A stretch of 54,791 nucleotides of DNA from JANWHZ01 sp035758575 (GCA_035758575.1 DASTXH010000053.1:1-54791); one strand, 5' to 3'. Shown: positions 1 to 7,864, counted from the stretch's first letter. Numbers and translations are program-made. Notes: a model not told the origin generated them from the letters alone.

Positions 1-437
1 GTGATAAGCCCAAGTACTATCTGATACACACTTCCTGCATCAGTTGCGCTGCCGTTAGATCCTGCCAGCAGCGTAGCAAATGCGCCGATCCCGCGGAAAA
101 ACTGTCCGGCATTGCCTGCGACCCCAGTACTTAGCTGCTGGCGTACCGACTGCGGATCGACTGTATTGCCGAGGCCGTGGACGAAGACAAGATAAAGTGC
201 AATATATATACCGCCAATGCTCAAAAACAGCAAACGCTCTTGCCAAAGCACCGACACGGCAATTACCAGCACGCGCCAGGCTGGGGGCAGTTGCCGAGGG
301 TGTTGTACGCGGCGCATGCGAAGCAACTTGTACGGGGGGAGCCTGAGCCGCCGTGACGGCTGGTCCGCTGAAGCGTCCGGCCCCGATGATGCTGTCTGGG
401 TAGATGCTACTGTAGGGGAATATTTTTTCTTAGCCAT
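1..437 (-). CDS. Partial unrecognised membrane protein (N-terminal part)
   Basis: The frame starts with ATG at 437 and reaches the left edge without a stop, so only about 145 N-terminal residues are present. The start is lysine-rich (MAKKKYSP), followed by Ser/Ala/Gln-rich and then Arg-rich sequence to about residue 50. Two hydrophobic stretches follow (about residues 56-64 and 69-86), suggesting a cytoplasmic basic tail and one or two membrane helices. I do not recognise a family. A TATGAT box at 444-449 on this strand lies 6 bases before the ATG, so the mRNA may be leaderless. It is divergent from the DUF1697 gene with only 64 bases between the start codons. Being a real gene is likely from the signal/membrane pattern and the promoter; function unknown. 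Confidence 0.6.
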   Translation of the reverse strand, partial: MAKKKYSPTVASTQTASSGPDASADQPSRRLRLPPYKLLRMRRVQHPRQLPPAWRVLVIAVSVLWQERLLFLSIGGIYIALYLVFVHGLGNTVDPQSVRQQLSTGVAGNAGQFFRGIGAFATLLAGSNGSATDAGSVYQIVLGLI

Positions 438-467
438 GCCCTAATCATACCAATATTTTATGGCCTT

Positions 468-495
468 TTGCCTGAAATAGCATACACGATACAAT
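468..495 (+). promoter_or_regulatory. Promoter of the DUF1697 gene, predicted leaderless
   Basis: A -35-like TTGCCT (468-473), a 16-base spacer and a -10 TACAAT (490-495) are followed by only six bases before the ATG at 502. The expected transcription start coincides with the start codon, and no Shine-Dalgarno site is present. Confidence 0.6.
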
Positions 496-501
496 TAACG
501 T

Positions 502-1053
502 ATGACACATACACCCCGCCGCTATGTTGCGCTCTTGCGCGGCATCAATGTCGGCGGCAATACAATGGTACGCATGGCGGACTTGCGAGATTGTTTTGCA
601 CAACTGGGGTTTAGCGATGTCACCACCTACATCAACAGCGGCAATGTTATTTTTTCATCAGACACAGACAATATCCATGCCCTTGAGAAGCACATCGAGA
701 CAGCACTTGCAGCAGCATTCCACCTACCACTTCGTGTTGTAGTACGCAGCCGCAAAGATATCGCCGCACTCATAGACCATCTGCCAGAGAGCTGGGGCAA
801 TGCAGGCGAAAAAAAATGCAACGTTATTTTCCTGCATGCCAGCATAGATACGCCTACTATCGTACAAAACTTCAAGCCCAAACCGGGCATAGAAGAGCTA
901 CAGTATTACCCCGGTGTACTGTTTTGGTCGGCAGACACCAGTGCCCTGACACGCAGCGCCATGATCGGCGTCAGTAAATCTGTACTCTATAAACACATGA
1001 CCGTGCGCAACCTAAACACGGTACGCAAGATATACGAACTTATGCAATCCTAG
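502..1053 (+). CDS. DUF1697 domain protein
   Basis: 183 residues, full length for the DUF1697 family (Pfam PF08002). The family hallmark YVALLRGINVGG is at residues 8-19, followed by a segment on a sequence-discordance helix and the conserved YINSGNV motif near residue 43. The biochemical role of DUF1697 proteins is not established; the fold is ferredoxin-like and the proteins are cytoplasmic. The ATG at 502 follows a -10 box by six bases, which supports this start. The 3' end overlaps the 3' end of the convergent htpX gene by four bases. No membrane segment or signal peptide. Family call is firm; function is unknown. Confidence 0.93.
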   Translation: MTHTPRRYVALLRGINVGGNTMVRMADLRDCFAQLGFSDVTTYINSGNVIFSSDTDNIHALEKHIETALAAAFHLPLRVVVRSRKDIAALIDHLPESWGNAGEKKCNVIFLHASIDTPTIVQNFKPKPGIEELQYYPGVLFWSADTSALTRSAMIGVSKSVLYKHMTVRNLNTVRKIYELMQS

Positions 1054-1931
1054 GCGTGATCTTCCATACGGCGCAAGCGGACAATACGCTGGTCTATGGG
1101 CGGATGAGTACTGAACAACGCAGTGAGGCTATGGGCCTTTAGTGGATTTGCAAAGAACAGATGTGCCGTAGCGGTATTTTGGCGGCGCAGCGGCCGGCCG
1201 TAGGCGCCAATTTTCTCCAGGGCACTGATAAGCCCCTCTGGGTAACGTGTAGTCAGCGCGCTGGTAGCGTCTGCCAAATATTCCCGCTGCCGCGACACGG
1301 CCAGTTGGATCATAGTGGCCACGATGGGTGCCAAAATAGCCGCCACAATGCCCAGGACCATCAGCGCTTGGTCGTTCTCATTCCGGCTGCGGCCACCACG
1401 GAACCACGTCAGGCGCAAGATTACATCCGCCATCAACGATATGACGGCAGTCAGGGCAAAGGCAATCATAGATACCCGAATGTCGTAGTTTTCGACGTGC
1501 CCTAGCTCATGTGCAAACACACCCTGCAATTCATTGTCGTCCATGATGTCCAGCAAACCCGACGTGGCGCACACGGCCGCCGTTTGCGGCGTGCGGCCGG
1601 TAGCAAAGGCGTTGGGCGACGGATCGTCCATGATATACACCTTGGGCATCGGTAGGCCGTCGGTAATACACAGATTTTCGATAATGCGCCACATACGGGG
1701 GTTATCCTGTTTCTGGATTTCGCGCGCGCCATTGACGGCCAGAGCAAGCCTGCTGCCGGTAAGATAGGTAATAAGTGCATACAGGACGGCAGCCACGAGG
1801 ACACCGTAAAACATAGACGGCTGGCCGCCCAAGTACTGGTTAAATAGCCAGGCAATAGCACCCACAAACGCCACAAACACCGCCATAATAATGACGGTGC
1901 GGCGTTTATTGGCAGCTATTTGGCTGTACAT
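1050..1931 (-). CDS. htpX: HtpX-type membrane zinc metalloprotease (M48B)
   Basis: 293 residues. HtpX proteases degrade damaged membrane proteins at the inner membrane. Two N-terminal hydrophobic helices (about residues 13-30 and 41-57) precede the cytoplasmic protease domain with the zinc motif HELGH at 141-145 and the third ligand Glu in REYLAD at about 217-221; two more hydrophobic segments lie between (about 153-172 and 189-212). This is the standard HtpX layout and length. The start at 1931 was chosen because homology begins there and the long upstream frame lies inside lemA. It sits 10 bases after the lemA stop, so lemA and htpX form an operon, a common pairing. A four-base tail-to-tail overlap with the DUF1697 gene shows tight packing. 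Confidence 0.95.
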   Translation of the reverse strand: MYSQIAANKRRTVIIMAVFVAFVGAIAWLFNQYLGGQPSMFYGVLVAAVLYALITYLTGSRLALAVNGAREIQKQDNPRMWRIIENLCITDGLPMPKVYIMDDPSPNAFATGRTPQTAAVCATSGLLDIMDDNELQGVFAHELGHVENYDIRVSMIAFALTAVISLMADVILRLTWFRGGRSRNENDQALMVLGIVAAILAPIVATMIQLAVSRQREYLADATSALTTRYPEGLISALEKIGAYGRPLRRQNTATAHLFFANPLKAHSLTALFSTHPPIDQRIVRLRRMEDHA

Positions 1932-1941
1932 GGAACGGTAC

Positions 1942-2517
1942 TTAGAACTTAACTTCAACCGGTGCGGCAGCCTGGGCAGCGGCAGCGTCGTCAAGCTCGA
2001 AGAACTCTTTGTCCTTGTTGAACCCCAGCATGCCTGCAAAGACGTTGGTAGGGAACACCTTGCGCTTAGTATTAAAGTCGCGCACCACGCCATTATAGAA
2101 GCGACGGGAAGCCATAATCTTGTCCTCGGTGTCGGTCAGCTGGGCCTGCAGCTGCTGGAAGTTCTCGCTGGCACGGAGCTGCGGGTAGCTTTCGGCCACG
2201 GCAAACAGGCTCTTTAGGGTCTGCGAGAACTGATTCTCGGCCTTGGCGGTTTCGGCTGGCCCCTGTGCTTGCATAGCCTGCGAGCGAGCTTTAGTCACAT
2301 CTTCAAAAACGGTCTTTTCGTGGGTTGCATAGCCCTTAACGGTGTTGACCAAATTTGGTATAAGATCGTAGCGGCGCTTCAATTGCACGGTGATGTCGCT
2401 CCAGGCTTCATCGGCGCGTACGTTCAGCCGCACCAGGCCGTTGTACATACCAACAATCACAAGTACAAGCACCAAAATGACGGCGATGATAATAATGGCT
2501 GGCCACATGGTAATCAT
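1942..2517 (-). CDS. lemA: LemA family membrane protein
   Basis: 191 residues. A single N-terminal membrane helix (about residues 4-23) is followed by the LemA helical domain: the conserved YNGLVRLNVRADEAWSDI region, then DLIPNLVNTVKGYATHE, ending with the typical VFPTNVFAGMLGF segment. LemA proteins are envelope-anchored four-helix proteins of unsettled function that often sit beside M48 proteases, as here. An AAGGAG lies just before the start, but spacing is awkward: 3 bases to the ATG at 2517 and 12 bases to the second in-frame ATG at 2508, so the start is uncertain by three codons. First gene of the lemA-htpX operon, divergent from the DUF3152 gene across about 137 bases. Confidence 0.95.
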   Translation of the reverse strand: MITMWPAIIIIAVILVLVLVIVGMYNGLVRLNVRADEAWSDITVQLKRRYDLIPNLVNTVKGYATHEKTVFEDVTKARSQAMQAQGPAETAKAENQFSQTLKSLFAVAESYPQLRASENFQQLQAQLTDTEDKIMASRRFYNGVVRDFNTKRKVFPTNVFAGMLGFNKDKEFFELDDAAAAQAAAPVEVKF

Positions 2518-2654
2518 AATCTCCTTATTGCACCTACAGTATAGCGCAATTTTACAACCCGCTCTATATGTATCCGTACCCGCTGAGTGCCGCCTGAGAG
2601 CTTCGGCCTTTTGTCCATAGCAAAGCCGCCTCCGTACGCTACAATAGAAGCAAC

Positions 2655-4094
2655 ATGATGGATCGACCCCTCCACAAGGTACGGCGCCGCCGGCATCCGC
2701 TGCGCCGCGCGTTATTGTATGCGATTAGCGCCGCATTGGCGCTTGCTATCATAACCAACGGTGCCATGCTGCTACTCTACCGGAACAAGGCGTTGCCGCG
2801 CGCTCATCTGGGTCGGCTGGCCGCAGGCGGTATGGCATATACGGCGCTGGCCACCTCGCCACCCGAGACTATATTGCCGGCGGTGTTCACCCTACAAAAA
2901 GACAGTACGCATAATTCGCTTACACCATCCGCACTGGGGCTCAGCGTTGATGTACCCGCTAGCATACATGGCATAAGCGGGTGGCAACGCTGGCTGCCCA
3001 TTGTCAGTCTATTCATGCAGGAAGATATACCACTACATACGCACTTGGACGCGGCAGTGTACGCCGCGGCAAGCAGCGGCCTTGCCAATACGTTCTCGGC
3101 AGCGGCCTTGCCGCAGCACATTGTTTTTAATGGCGCTTCGTTTGCAACAGCGCCTGCCAGTAGTGGCTACGCATTGGATGCCGCCGCGCTACCGGGCGCA
3201 CTCACCAGTGCTGCTGATGCCGGTTCGGGTACGGTACTAGTGCCCACCAAGACTGTCGCTGCGCCCGCCGGCAGTAGTGATCTATCTGGTGCAGTGCAAA
3301 CGCTGCAAAAACAGCTGGCAACCAAAATCAGCTTTATATACAAGAACCAGCACATCGACCCCAGCGTCCAGGATATTGGCGGCTGGTACACAGCCAGCGG
3401 CCAAAGTATGACACCGGCTACTGAACGCATTACAGCATATCTGAAAAGTAATGCGGCCAAGCAAGCCGGCATTACTATCGTCAACCCAAACGATCTAGCT
3501 ACGGCCGTTGCCTATGCCCTGGCTAAAAACCTTTCGCTCAACTTGGCGCTAGTGCCACAAACAAGCACCACCGTCGTGCGCACCTATTGCACCGCTGTGC
3601 GCGACGTCAGCGAAAGCGTGTTCGACGACCTTATCGGCAAGCTGGCCGCCACCTACAACGATACGCGCGGTTGGAACAACAGCGGCCAGATAGCCTTCGA
3701 GCACGTTGATAGCGGCTGCCAGTACACCGTATGGATGAGCGCCGCGGCGCAAATGACCAGCTTCGGCGCTATCTGCGACGATTATTACAACTGCCAGGTT
3801 GGTGGCAACGTGGTGCTCAATTACGACCGCTGGACATCCGCCACCGACCCATGGAACGCCACCCACGGCAGCATAGAAGACTACCGCACACTGATGATCG
3901 ACCACGAAACCGGCCACCGCCTGGGATTCTTGGATAACCCCACCTGCCCCGGCACCGGACAGTTGGCGCCCGTGATGATGCAACAGTCCATCAATCTCAA
4001 AGGTTGTGTATTCAATGTGTGGCCGCTCGCCGCAGAGTTCGCCCAGCTTGATGCTTCACTGGGCTTGCCCGCAACCACCGCAACTGCAGAATGA
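2655..4094 (+). CDS. Anchored DUF3152 protein with metzincin-like zinc motif
   Basis: 479 residues. An Arg-rich N-terminus precedes one membrane helix (about residues 17-42), so the rest is probably extracytoplasmic. The middle (about 45-310) is Ala/Ser/Thr-rich and not recognised. The C-terminal 170 residues match the DUF3152 pattern, with several cysteines and the motif HETGHRLGFLD at 417-427, which fits the metzincin HExxHxxGxxD zinc signature, followed by a Met-turn-like MMQQ about 18 residues later. DUF3152 is best known from Actinobacteria; protease activity is an inference from the motif. The start at 2655 is next to a second ATG (2658). A TACAAT box ends nine bases before the first ATG, so the mRNA leader may be only a few bases. 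Confidence 0.85.
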   Translation: MMDRPLHKVRRRRHPLRRALLYAISAALALAIITNGAMLLLYRNKALPRAHLGRLAAGGMAYTALATSPPETILPAVFTLQKDSTHNSLTPSALGLSVDVPASIHGISGWQRWLPIVSLFMQEDIPLHTHLDAAVYAAASSGLANTFSAAALPQHIVFNGASFATAPASSGYALDAAALPGALTSAADAGSGTVLVPTKTVAAPAGSSDLSGAVQTLQKQLATKISFIYKNQHIDPSVQDIGGWYTASGQSMTPATERITAYLKSNAAKQAGITIVNPNDLATAVAYALAKNLSLNLALVPQTSTTVVRTYCTAVRDVSESVFDDLIGKLAATYNDTRGWNNSGQIAFEHVDSGCQYTVWMSAAAQMTSFGAICDDYYNCQVGGNVVLNYDRWTSATDPWNATHGSIEDYRTLMIDHETGHRLGFLDNPTCPGTGQLAPVMMQQSINLKGCVFNVWPLAAEFAQLDASLGLPATTATAE

Positions 4095-4158
4095 TTCTTT
4101 TGCTTGCATTTGTGGAGCAAATAAGATAAAAACTATATAGGTAAATTGCAATATACCA

Positions 4159-4449
4159 ATGATTAAATTAACAAAGATGTTCAAGGCCCTCGGCAATCCC
4201 ACGCGCGAGGAAATTATGCGTTTGCTGCGCAAGCACAACGAGATGAATGTAGGCGCGCTAACGAGCAAGTTGCACCTTGCTCAGCCTACGGTTTCGCAAC
4301 ACTTGAAGATACTGCTGGACGCCGGCGTGCTAAAGGTGCGCAAGGACGGCAACGAAACCTACTACTCTATTTGCAGCACGCAAATTTTCGATATGATTGA
4401 CAAATTACTGGAACTGTACCGGGGCGAGCCTTACAAAGAAAAGGAATAA
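4159..4449 (+). CDS. ArsR-family winged-helix transcription regulator
   Basis: 96 residues, a normal length for a compact ArsR/SmtB repressor. Sequence starts with the typical FKALGNPTREEIMRLL segment and contains the helix-turn-helix LHLAQPTVSQHLKILLDAG (about residues 38-56), then a winged segment ending VRKDGNETYYSI. There is no CxC or metal-ligand cysteine cluster; the single Cys near residue 74 argues against classical arsenic sensing. The stop is 7 bases before the VOC gene, so the two form an operon and this protein may regulate it. The upstream 64 bases are AT-rich with a 6-bp inverted repeat (TTTGCT/AGCAAA around 4098-4120) that could be an operator; that is inference. Confidence 0.9.
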   Translation: MIKLTKMFKALGNPTREEIMRLLRKHNEMNVGALTSKLHLAQPTVSQHLKILLDAGVLKVRKDGNETYYSICSTQIFDMIDKLLELYRGEPYKEKE

Positions 4450-4456
4450 AATACAT

Positions 4457-4828
4457 ATGGCAAAAGTTGCCTATTACGAAATAAACGTAGACGATTTTAG
4501 GCGCGCCCAGGCCTTCTATGCCGCTATTTTTGGCTGGACATTCGACCGCTACCCCGGCCCAATGGAATACTACCTCGTTAAAAGCGGCGAGGACAAAGAG
4601 CACGGCATTGATGGCGGCATGTTGATGCGCCAGGCACCGCTCAAGGATGGTGCAACAAGCGGCTTTGTGTGCACAATTGCTGTCTCGTCGGTGGACGACG
4701 CTATTGCCAAAATCAAAAAGGCCGGCGGTGTAATCGTCATGGAAAAGACTCTTATGGAAGGCATCGGCTATATCGCCTACGCCATCGACACCGAAGGCAA
4801 CACCTTTGGCATTTGGGAACAAGCCTAG
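4457..4828 (+). CDS. VOC (glyoxalase/dioxygenase fold) family protein
   Basis: 123 residues, one VOC module of two beta-alpha-beta-beta-beta units. It opens with VAYYEINVDDFRRAQAFYAAIFGW and ends with the characteristic DTEGNTFGIWE, as in the large subfamily of small VOC proteins of unknown substrate. The ATG at 4457 is preceded by AAAGGA about 11 bases upstream, within the ArsR gene tail. It is cotranscribed with the ArsR-type regulator. The metal-binding residues are not clear enough to assign a reaction; it could bind a small hydrophobic or electrophilic ligand. Followed by a perfect 20-bp hairpin. Confidence 0.9.
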   Translation: MAKVAYYEINVDDFRRAQAFYAAIFGWTFDRYPGPMEYYLVKSGEDKEHGIDGGMLMRQAPLKDGATSGFVCTIAVSSVDDAIAKIKKAGGVIVMEKTLMEGIGYIAYAIDTEGNTFGIWEQA

Positions 4829-4839
4829 CAAGGGCAGTT

Positions 4840-4884
4840 CCACCAAGAAAAATCACCAGGATCACTGGTGATTTTTCTTGGTGG
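4840..4884. terminator. Perfect 20-bp hairpin, probable two-way terminator
   Basis: Arms 4840-4859 and 4865-4884 are exact reverse complements with a 5-base loop. Each arm carries a run of five A or T, so the transcript on either strand has a U-run inside the descending arm rather than after it. It lies between the VOC gene (plus) and a tRNA-Val 3' remnant (minus). On the minus strand the first arm begins inside the CCA end of the remnant, the same design as the tRNA terminators at 4991 and 7824. Confidence 0.65.
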
Positions 4885-4900
4885 GTGATGAGGGATTCGA
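4879..4900 (-). pseudogene. tRNA-Val 3' remnant (acceptor and part of T arm)
   Basis: These 22 bases are identical to the 3' end of the intact tRNA-Val (5031-5052), including CCA, the 3' acceptor strand and part of the T arm. Beyond 4900 the match stops and a cluster of palindromes begins. No D arm or anticodon arm is present here, so this cannot make a tRNA by itself. Confidence 0.75.
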
Positions 4901-4901
4901 C

Positions 4902-4975
4902 CTTGCCCTTGCAGGGCAACCCGGCTCCCATGGTCGCCGGGCCAAGGGCGGGGATTGCCACTGGCAATCCCGTTC
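4902..4975. repeat. Cluster of three small palindromes beside tRNA-Val remnants
   Basis: Three adjacent hairpins: TTGCCCT/AGGGCAA at 4903-4919 (loop TGC), CCCGGC/GCCGGG at 4920-4941, and GGGATTGCCA/TGGCAATCCC at 4951-4971 with a one-base centre. The block ends in TTCGAAT (4973-4979), which resembles a T loop. It separates the tRNA-Val 3' remnant from the terminator of the intact tRNA. Similar GC-rich palindromes occur at 5143-5229 and 7980-8065, all next to tRNA genes. Confidence 0.6.
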
Positions 4976-4990
4976 GAATCCGAATGTATA

Positions 4991-5033
4991 CCAATATAAA
5001 AGGCCTATCCTTCGGATAAGCCTTTTATATTGG
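4991..5033 (-). terminator. Terminator of tRNA-Val that starts in the CCA end
   Basis: On the minus strand the arm begins with CCAATATAAAAGG: its first three bases are the tRNA 3' CCA. Arms of 20 bases (5033-5014 and 5010-4991) pair with a single G-U position and a 4-base loop. The run of four U is inside the distal arm. The same CCAATATAAAA opening is used at the tRNA-Leu(CAG) terminator. Confidence 0.75.
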
Positions 5034-5107
5034 TGGGTGATGAGGGATTCGAACCCCCGACCCTCTCGGTGTAAACGAGATGCTCTAGCCAACTGAGCTA
5101 ATCACCC
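5031..5107 (-). tRNA. tRNA-Val (anticodon TAC)
   Basis: 77 bases including an encoded CCA. Acceptor GGGTGAT pairs with ATCACCC; D arm GCTC/GAGC; anticodon stem TCTCG/CGAGA with loop TTTACAC, anticodon TAC, reading GUA-type valine codons; T stem GGGGG/CCCTC with loop TTCGAAT; discriminator A. A TATACT box (5117-5122 on this strand) ends 9 bases before the 5' end. It is flanked on both sides by partial copies of itself. All arms pair, so this is the functional copy. Confidence 0.95.
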
Positions 5108-5133
5108 GACTTGTAAAGTATACACTATAACGG

Positions 5134-5278
5134 TTCGAACCCCCGCCCACCTTCGGCGGGCCCGCGACTTCGCTATTGCCAGCACAGCTGGCATCGGAAG
5201 ATCGCCTTGCGAACTGCCGCTGGCAGTTCTCACCTCTCGGTGTAAACGAGATGCTCTAGCCAACTGAGCTAATCACCC
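5134..5278 (-). pseudogene. Interrupted tRNA-Val copy (5' half plus T-loop piece)
   Basis: Bases 5233-5278 are identical over 46 bases to the 5' half of the intact tRNA-Val, from the first acceptor base through the anticodon arm. The match stops in the variable region, about 88 bases of palindromes follow (for example GAACTGCC/GGCAGTTC at 5211-5229 and TGCCAGC/GCTGGCA at 5177-5193), and then a T-arm piece (5134-5145, identical over 12 bases). The 3' acceptor strand is missing. The block lies between tRNA-Leu(GAG) and intact tRNA-Val. An intron is unlikely because the 3' acceptor is absent; a palindrome insertion or recombination between tandem copies fits better. Confidence 0.7.
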
Positions 5279-5292
5279 TTGACGTATGGTGC

Positions 5293-5377
5293 TGGTGCGG
5301 ACGAGAGGACTTGAACCTCCACGAGTTGCCCCACTACCACCTCAAAGTAGCGCGTCTACCAATTCCGCCACGTCCGC
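5293..5377 (-). tRNA. tRNA-Leu (anticodon GAG)
   Basis: 85 bases with encoded CCA. Acceptor GCGGACG pairs with CGTCCGC; anticodon stem CTACT/GGTAG with loop TTGAGGT, anticodon GAG; a long variable arm as expected for a class II tRNA; T arm GGAGG/CCTCT with loop TTCAAGT. Discriminator A. It is 14 bases upstream of the broken tRNA-Val copy on the same strand, so the tRNAs may be one transcript. Confidence 0.93.
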
Positions 5378-5518
5378 ATATGCTCTACATGATGCCACCT
5401 GAGATGCGTCAGATTGGCAGACTTCAATGTACTCGGCAATAAATAGCCGCACACAATAGGCCTAGGCCGATTGGACATGACTATCTTATCTGTTTTTGCC
5501 AAAAAACTCAAGGGGGAG

Positions 5519-7153
5519 TTACGAGCGCGGCAGGTCGCGGTACAGATGGTCGAGCGTATAGCCTTGCCGCAAGAGCGGCTTGAGGTCATCCAGCGAAACG
5601 TCTACTTTTACGCCCGGGTTCATGGTGCCGTACGGATCGAAAACTTTTTTGACCTTCCTTAGGAGCTCGTAAGCTTCTGCTCCGTATAATTGCTCCAGGT
5701 ATGGTGCGCGCAAGCGCCCGTCGCCGTGTTCGCCCGTGGTAGTGCCGCCCAGAGAAATAACCAACTTATAGTATTCGTCCATTACCCGAAATGCACGCTG
5801 GCGATCGCCTAACTGGCTCAGATCAAGACTGGGCTGTACGTGCAGGTTGCCATCACCCGCGTGGCCCCATAGTGCTACCTGCATATGATTGCGCTCAAAA
5901 ATATCATAAATACCGGTGATAAACGCGCCCAGCTGTTCCACCGGCACGGCACCGTCTTCTACAAGCGGCAGTGCCTTCGCATTGCCCGACGAGTGCGCCA
6001 GCGCTGACGAGGATAGCTGCCGTATCTTCCATAGCAATTCTTGAGACTCGAACTCCGCTACTATTTGCACATGCGTCGCATATCGTTCTAAAATCTTCGC
6101 ACCATGCTTGGCGTTCTTCTTTTGAATCCGGCCACTGTCATCGTATTCGACCAACAATATAAACTTCGGATAGGGGTTCTCTACGAGTCCCTTCAGTTGC
6201 GCCGGACTCTCTGATGCTGCTAGCGTCAACAGGTTACCGTCTACCATTTCTATGGCACTCGGCAGGTCGCGGCTACGCCGTAGTTCGGTAACGGCCGACT
6301 GTAAGTGCTGTACATCATCAAAAAACGCAGTCAACAAGGTGGTTTCGGGATTATGTGTCTCGGTGTTCAATATCGCCTCGGTCACAATGCCCAGGGTGCC
6401 TTGCGACCCTACAAAGAGCGGCGTGAGGTCAAATGAGCCATCCTTATGCTTTACGTCGAGCAAGTCATAGCCGGCAGAGTTCTTGGATGTAGCACGAGCC
6501 ATGCCGGCGATAACCTCGTGGTGCTCCTCCAAAAGCGCATCCAGTGAGCGATATATCTCACCCTCGAACGAAGACAACCCAAGTTTTTTACTGAGCTCAC
6601 GCTTGGTAAGCCGCTCGGTAACAATTGCCTCGCCGTTTGCAAGTACTACACGCAGGCTCTTCACGTACGCGCGCGTATCACCATACTTTATGCTATTGGC
6701 ACCGCTGGCGTTGTTGGCGATAGCACCACCAACCGTGGAGTAGGCGGCCGACCCGGGGCTGGAAGGCAAAAAGCGCCCATGCGTCTCCAACGTCTGCTGT
6801 AATGCACCAAAATTGGCACCGGGCTCCACGGTTACCGTGCCGTTTTTGGGATCAAGCTCTACGATACGATTCATGTGCGCCGGGAACACCATGACGATAC
6901 CACTGCCTATGGCTGCGCCGCTCTGGTCGCTGCCGCCGCCGCGCGCCGTAATGGGCAGGATGCGGTTGCGCTCGGCCAGCTGCCAAGTAAAACGGGCAGC
7001 TTTACGGACATCGTTTTCGTTACGCGGATAAACAATGAGCGTCGGCATCAGTTCAAACACACTTTTGTCGGTAGAAAAGTAGCGACGCGCATCAGGCGAA
7101 GCGATAACTTCACCCTGAACATGCTCTTGCAAGTAGTGAGCGACTTTATTCAT
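5519..7153 (-). CDS. FAD-binding oxidase, GlcD/D-lactate dehydrogenase family
   Basis: 544 residues, cytoplasmic. N-terminal FAD_binding_4 (PCMH-type) domain from about residue 30, with ITARGGGSDQSG and GGAIANNASG dinucleotide motifs; FAD-oxidase C-terminal domain with the metal/substrate motif GHAGDGNLHVQ and GEHGDGRLRAPYLE near the end. Family members oxidise 2-hydroxy acids (D-lactate, glycolate) using FAD. The C-terminal ferredoxin domain seen in some relatives is absent, so it is the single-domain form. Acceptor and substrate cannot be read from sequence. The ATG at 7153 is weakly supported by a GGGAAC upstream. The stop at 5519 is 141 bases before tRNA-Leu(GAG), a stretch with only a small palindrome (GGCCTAGGCC, 5459-5468). 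Confidence 0.92.
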   Translation of the reverse strand: MNKVAHYLQEHVQGEVIASPDARRYFSTDKSVFELMPTLIVYPRNENDVRKAARFTWQLAERNRILPITARGGGSDQSGAAIGSGIVMVFPAHMNRIVELDPKNGTVTVEPGANFGALQQTLETHGRFLPSSPGSAAYSTVGGAIANNASGANSIKYGDTRAYVKSLRVVLANGEAIVTERLTKRELSKKLGLSSFEGEIYRSLDALLEEHHEVIAGMARATSKNSAGYDLLDVKHKDGSFDLTPLFVGSQGTLGIVTEAILNTETHNPETTLLTAFFDDVQHLQSAVTELRRSRDLPSAIEMVDGNLLTLAASESPAQLKGLVENPYPKFILLVEYDDSGRIQKKNAKHGAKILERYATHVQIVAEFESQELLWKIRQLSSSALAHSSGNAKALPLVEDGAVPVEQLGAFITGIYDIFERNHMQVALWGHAGDGNLHVQPSLDLSQLGDRQRAFRVMDEYYKLVISLGGTTTGEHGDGRLRAPYLEQLYGAEAYELLRKVKKVFDPYGTMNPGVKVDVSLDDLKPLLRQGYTLDHLYRDLPRS

Positions 7154-7289
7154 TTTTTATCTGTTCCCTGCCCATATGAAGTATGTAATTCCTAAGCACT
7201 ATGATACCATACTGCGCTTATGCTACGGGGCTGCATTCCAGGCTTAGGGGAAAGTTGGACTGGCATCGTTACCGCTGAGCCACCACCTC

Positions 7290-7670
7290 CTACCGTCTTG
7301 ATCGTCCTATCGCAACGTCAATAAACGCAAGGAGCAAAGCAAGAAACGGCACAGCCGTAGCGACCACGATGACCGTGGTATCAACGGGCGTCTCGGGATA
7401 CCGCTCGGCTATCAGGGAGCGGCCAGAGGCGCGCATCCAGTTTCCTAGGCCAATAGCCTTCTCTCTAGCTCTCAGTGATCGCAAACTATAGAACATTACC
7501 GGGAAGCCATTGGCTGCGATACCCAGGCAAGCCGCTCCTACCAGAGTCCTGCTTCTTAGTAGTGCGTATACCCCGAGCCCGCCTATAAGAAGAGTGATTA
7601 ATGCGAATTCGACAAAACTAAACATGAACCCATTAACTGTATTATGGCGCTTAATTCTCTCGATGATCAT
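7290..7670 (-). CDS. Small hypothetical membrane protein
   Basis: 126 residues, no family recognised. Three hydrophobic segments are visible: about residues 14-40, 43-62 and a C-terminal one (about 98-120), followed by GRSRR. The short basic loop between helices 2 and 3 (SLRAREK) suggests a cytoplasmic loop. It is transcribed toward the FAD oxidase with 136 bases between them and no clear link in function. The ATG at 7670 is the only good start; no strong Shine-Dalgarno. The 190 bases upstream to the tRNA-Leu(CAG) terminator hold no gene. Membrane pattern makes it a likely real gene. Confidence 0.55.
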   Translation of the reverse strand: MIIERIKRHNTVNGFMFSFVEFALITLLIGGLGVYALLRSRTLVGAACLGIAANGFPVMFYSLRSLRAREKAIGLGNWMRASGRSLIAERYPETPVDTTVIVVATAVPFLALLLAFIDVAIGRSRR

Positions 7671-7823
7671 AGAGCCAAATTATACAGCAGTAGCCCGATA
7701 TCGGCTATTTAGCCATCTAACAAATCTACGAACTATCCATTGACGGATGCGTACCGGAACTAGAGAGCACTTTGCCACCTTCAGCTACCCATTGCGGCAG
7801 TTGTGGCTCGAGCCGGTCGCTAC

Positions 7824-7864
7824 ACCAATATAAAAAGACTCCATCGGAGTCTTTTTATATTGGT
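7824..7864 (-). terminator. Terminator of tRNA-Leu(CAG) starting in the ACCA end
   Basis: Arms 7864-7846 and 7842-7824 are perfect 19-base complements with a 3-base loop (7843-7845). On the transcribed strand the hairpin begins with ACCAATATAAAAAG, so the discriminator and CCA of the tRNA are part of the stem. A run of five U is in the distal arm. Confidence 0.8.

Noticed and set aside
4159..4828. Arsenic-resistance operon
   Set aside because: The regulator lacks metal-binding cysteine pairs and the VOC protein lacks clear arsenic or bleomycin-type features.
5134..5278. Interrupted tRNA-Val as a tRNA with a group I or archaeal-type intron
   Set aside because: The 3' acceptor strand is absent and the insert is only small palindromes with no intron core.
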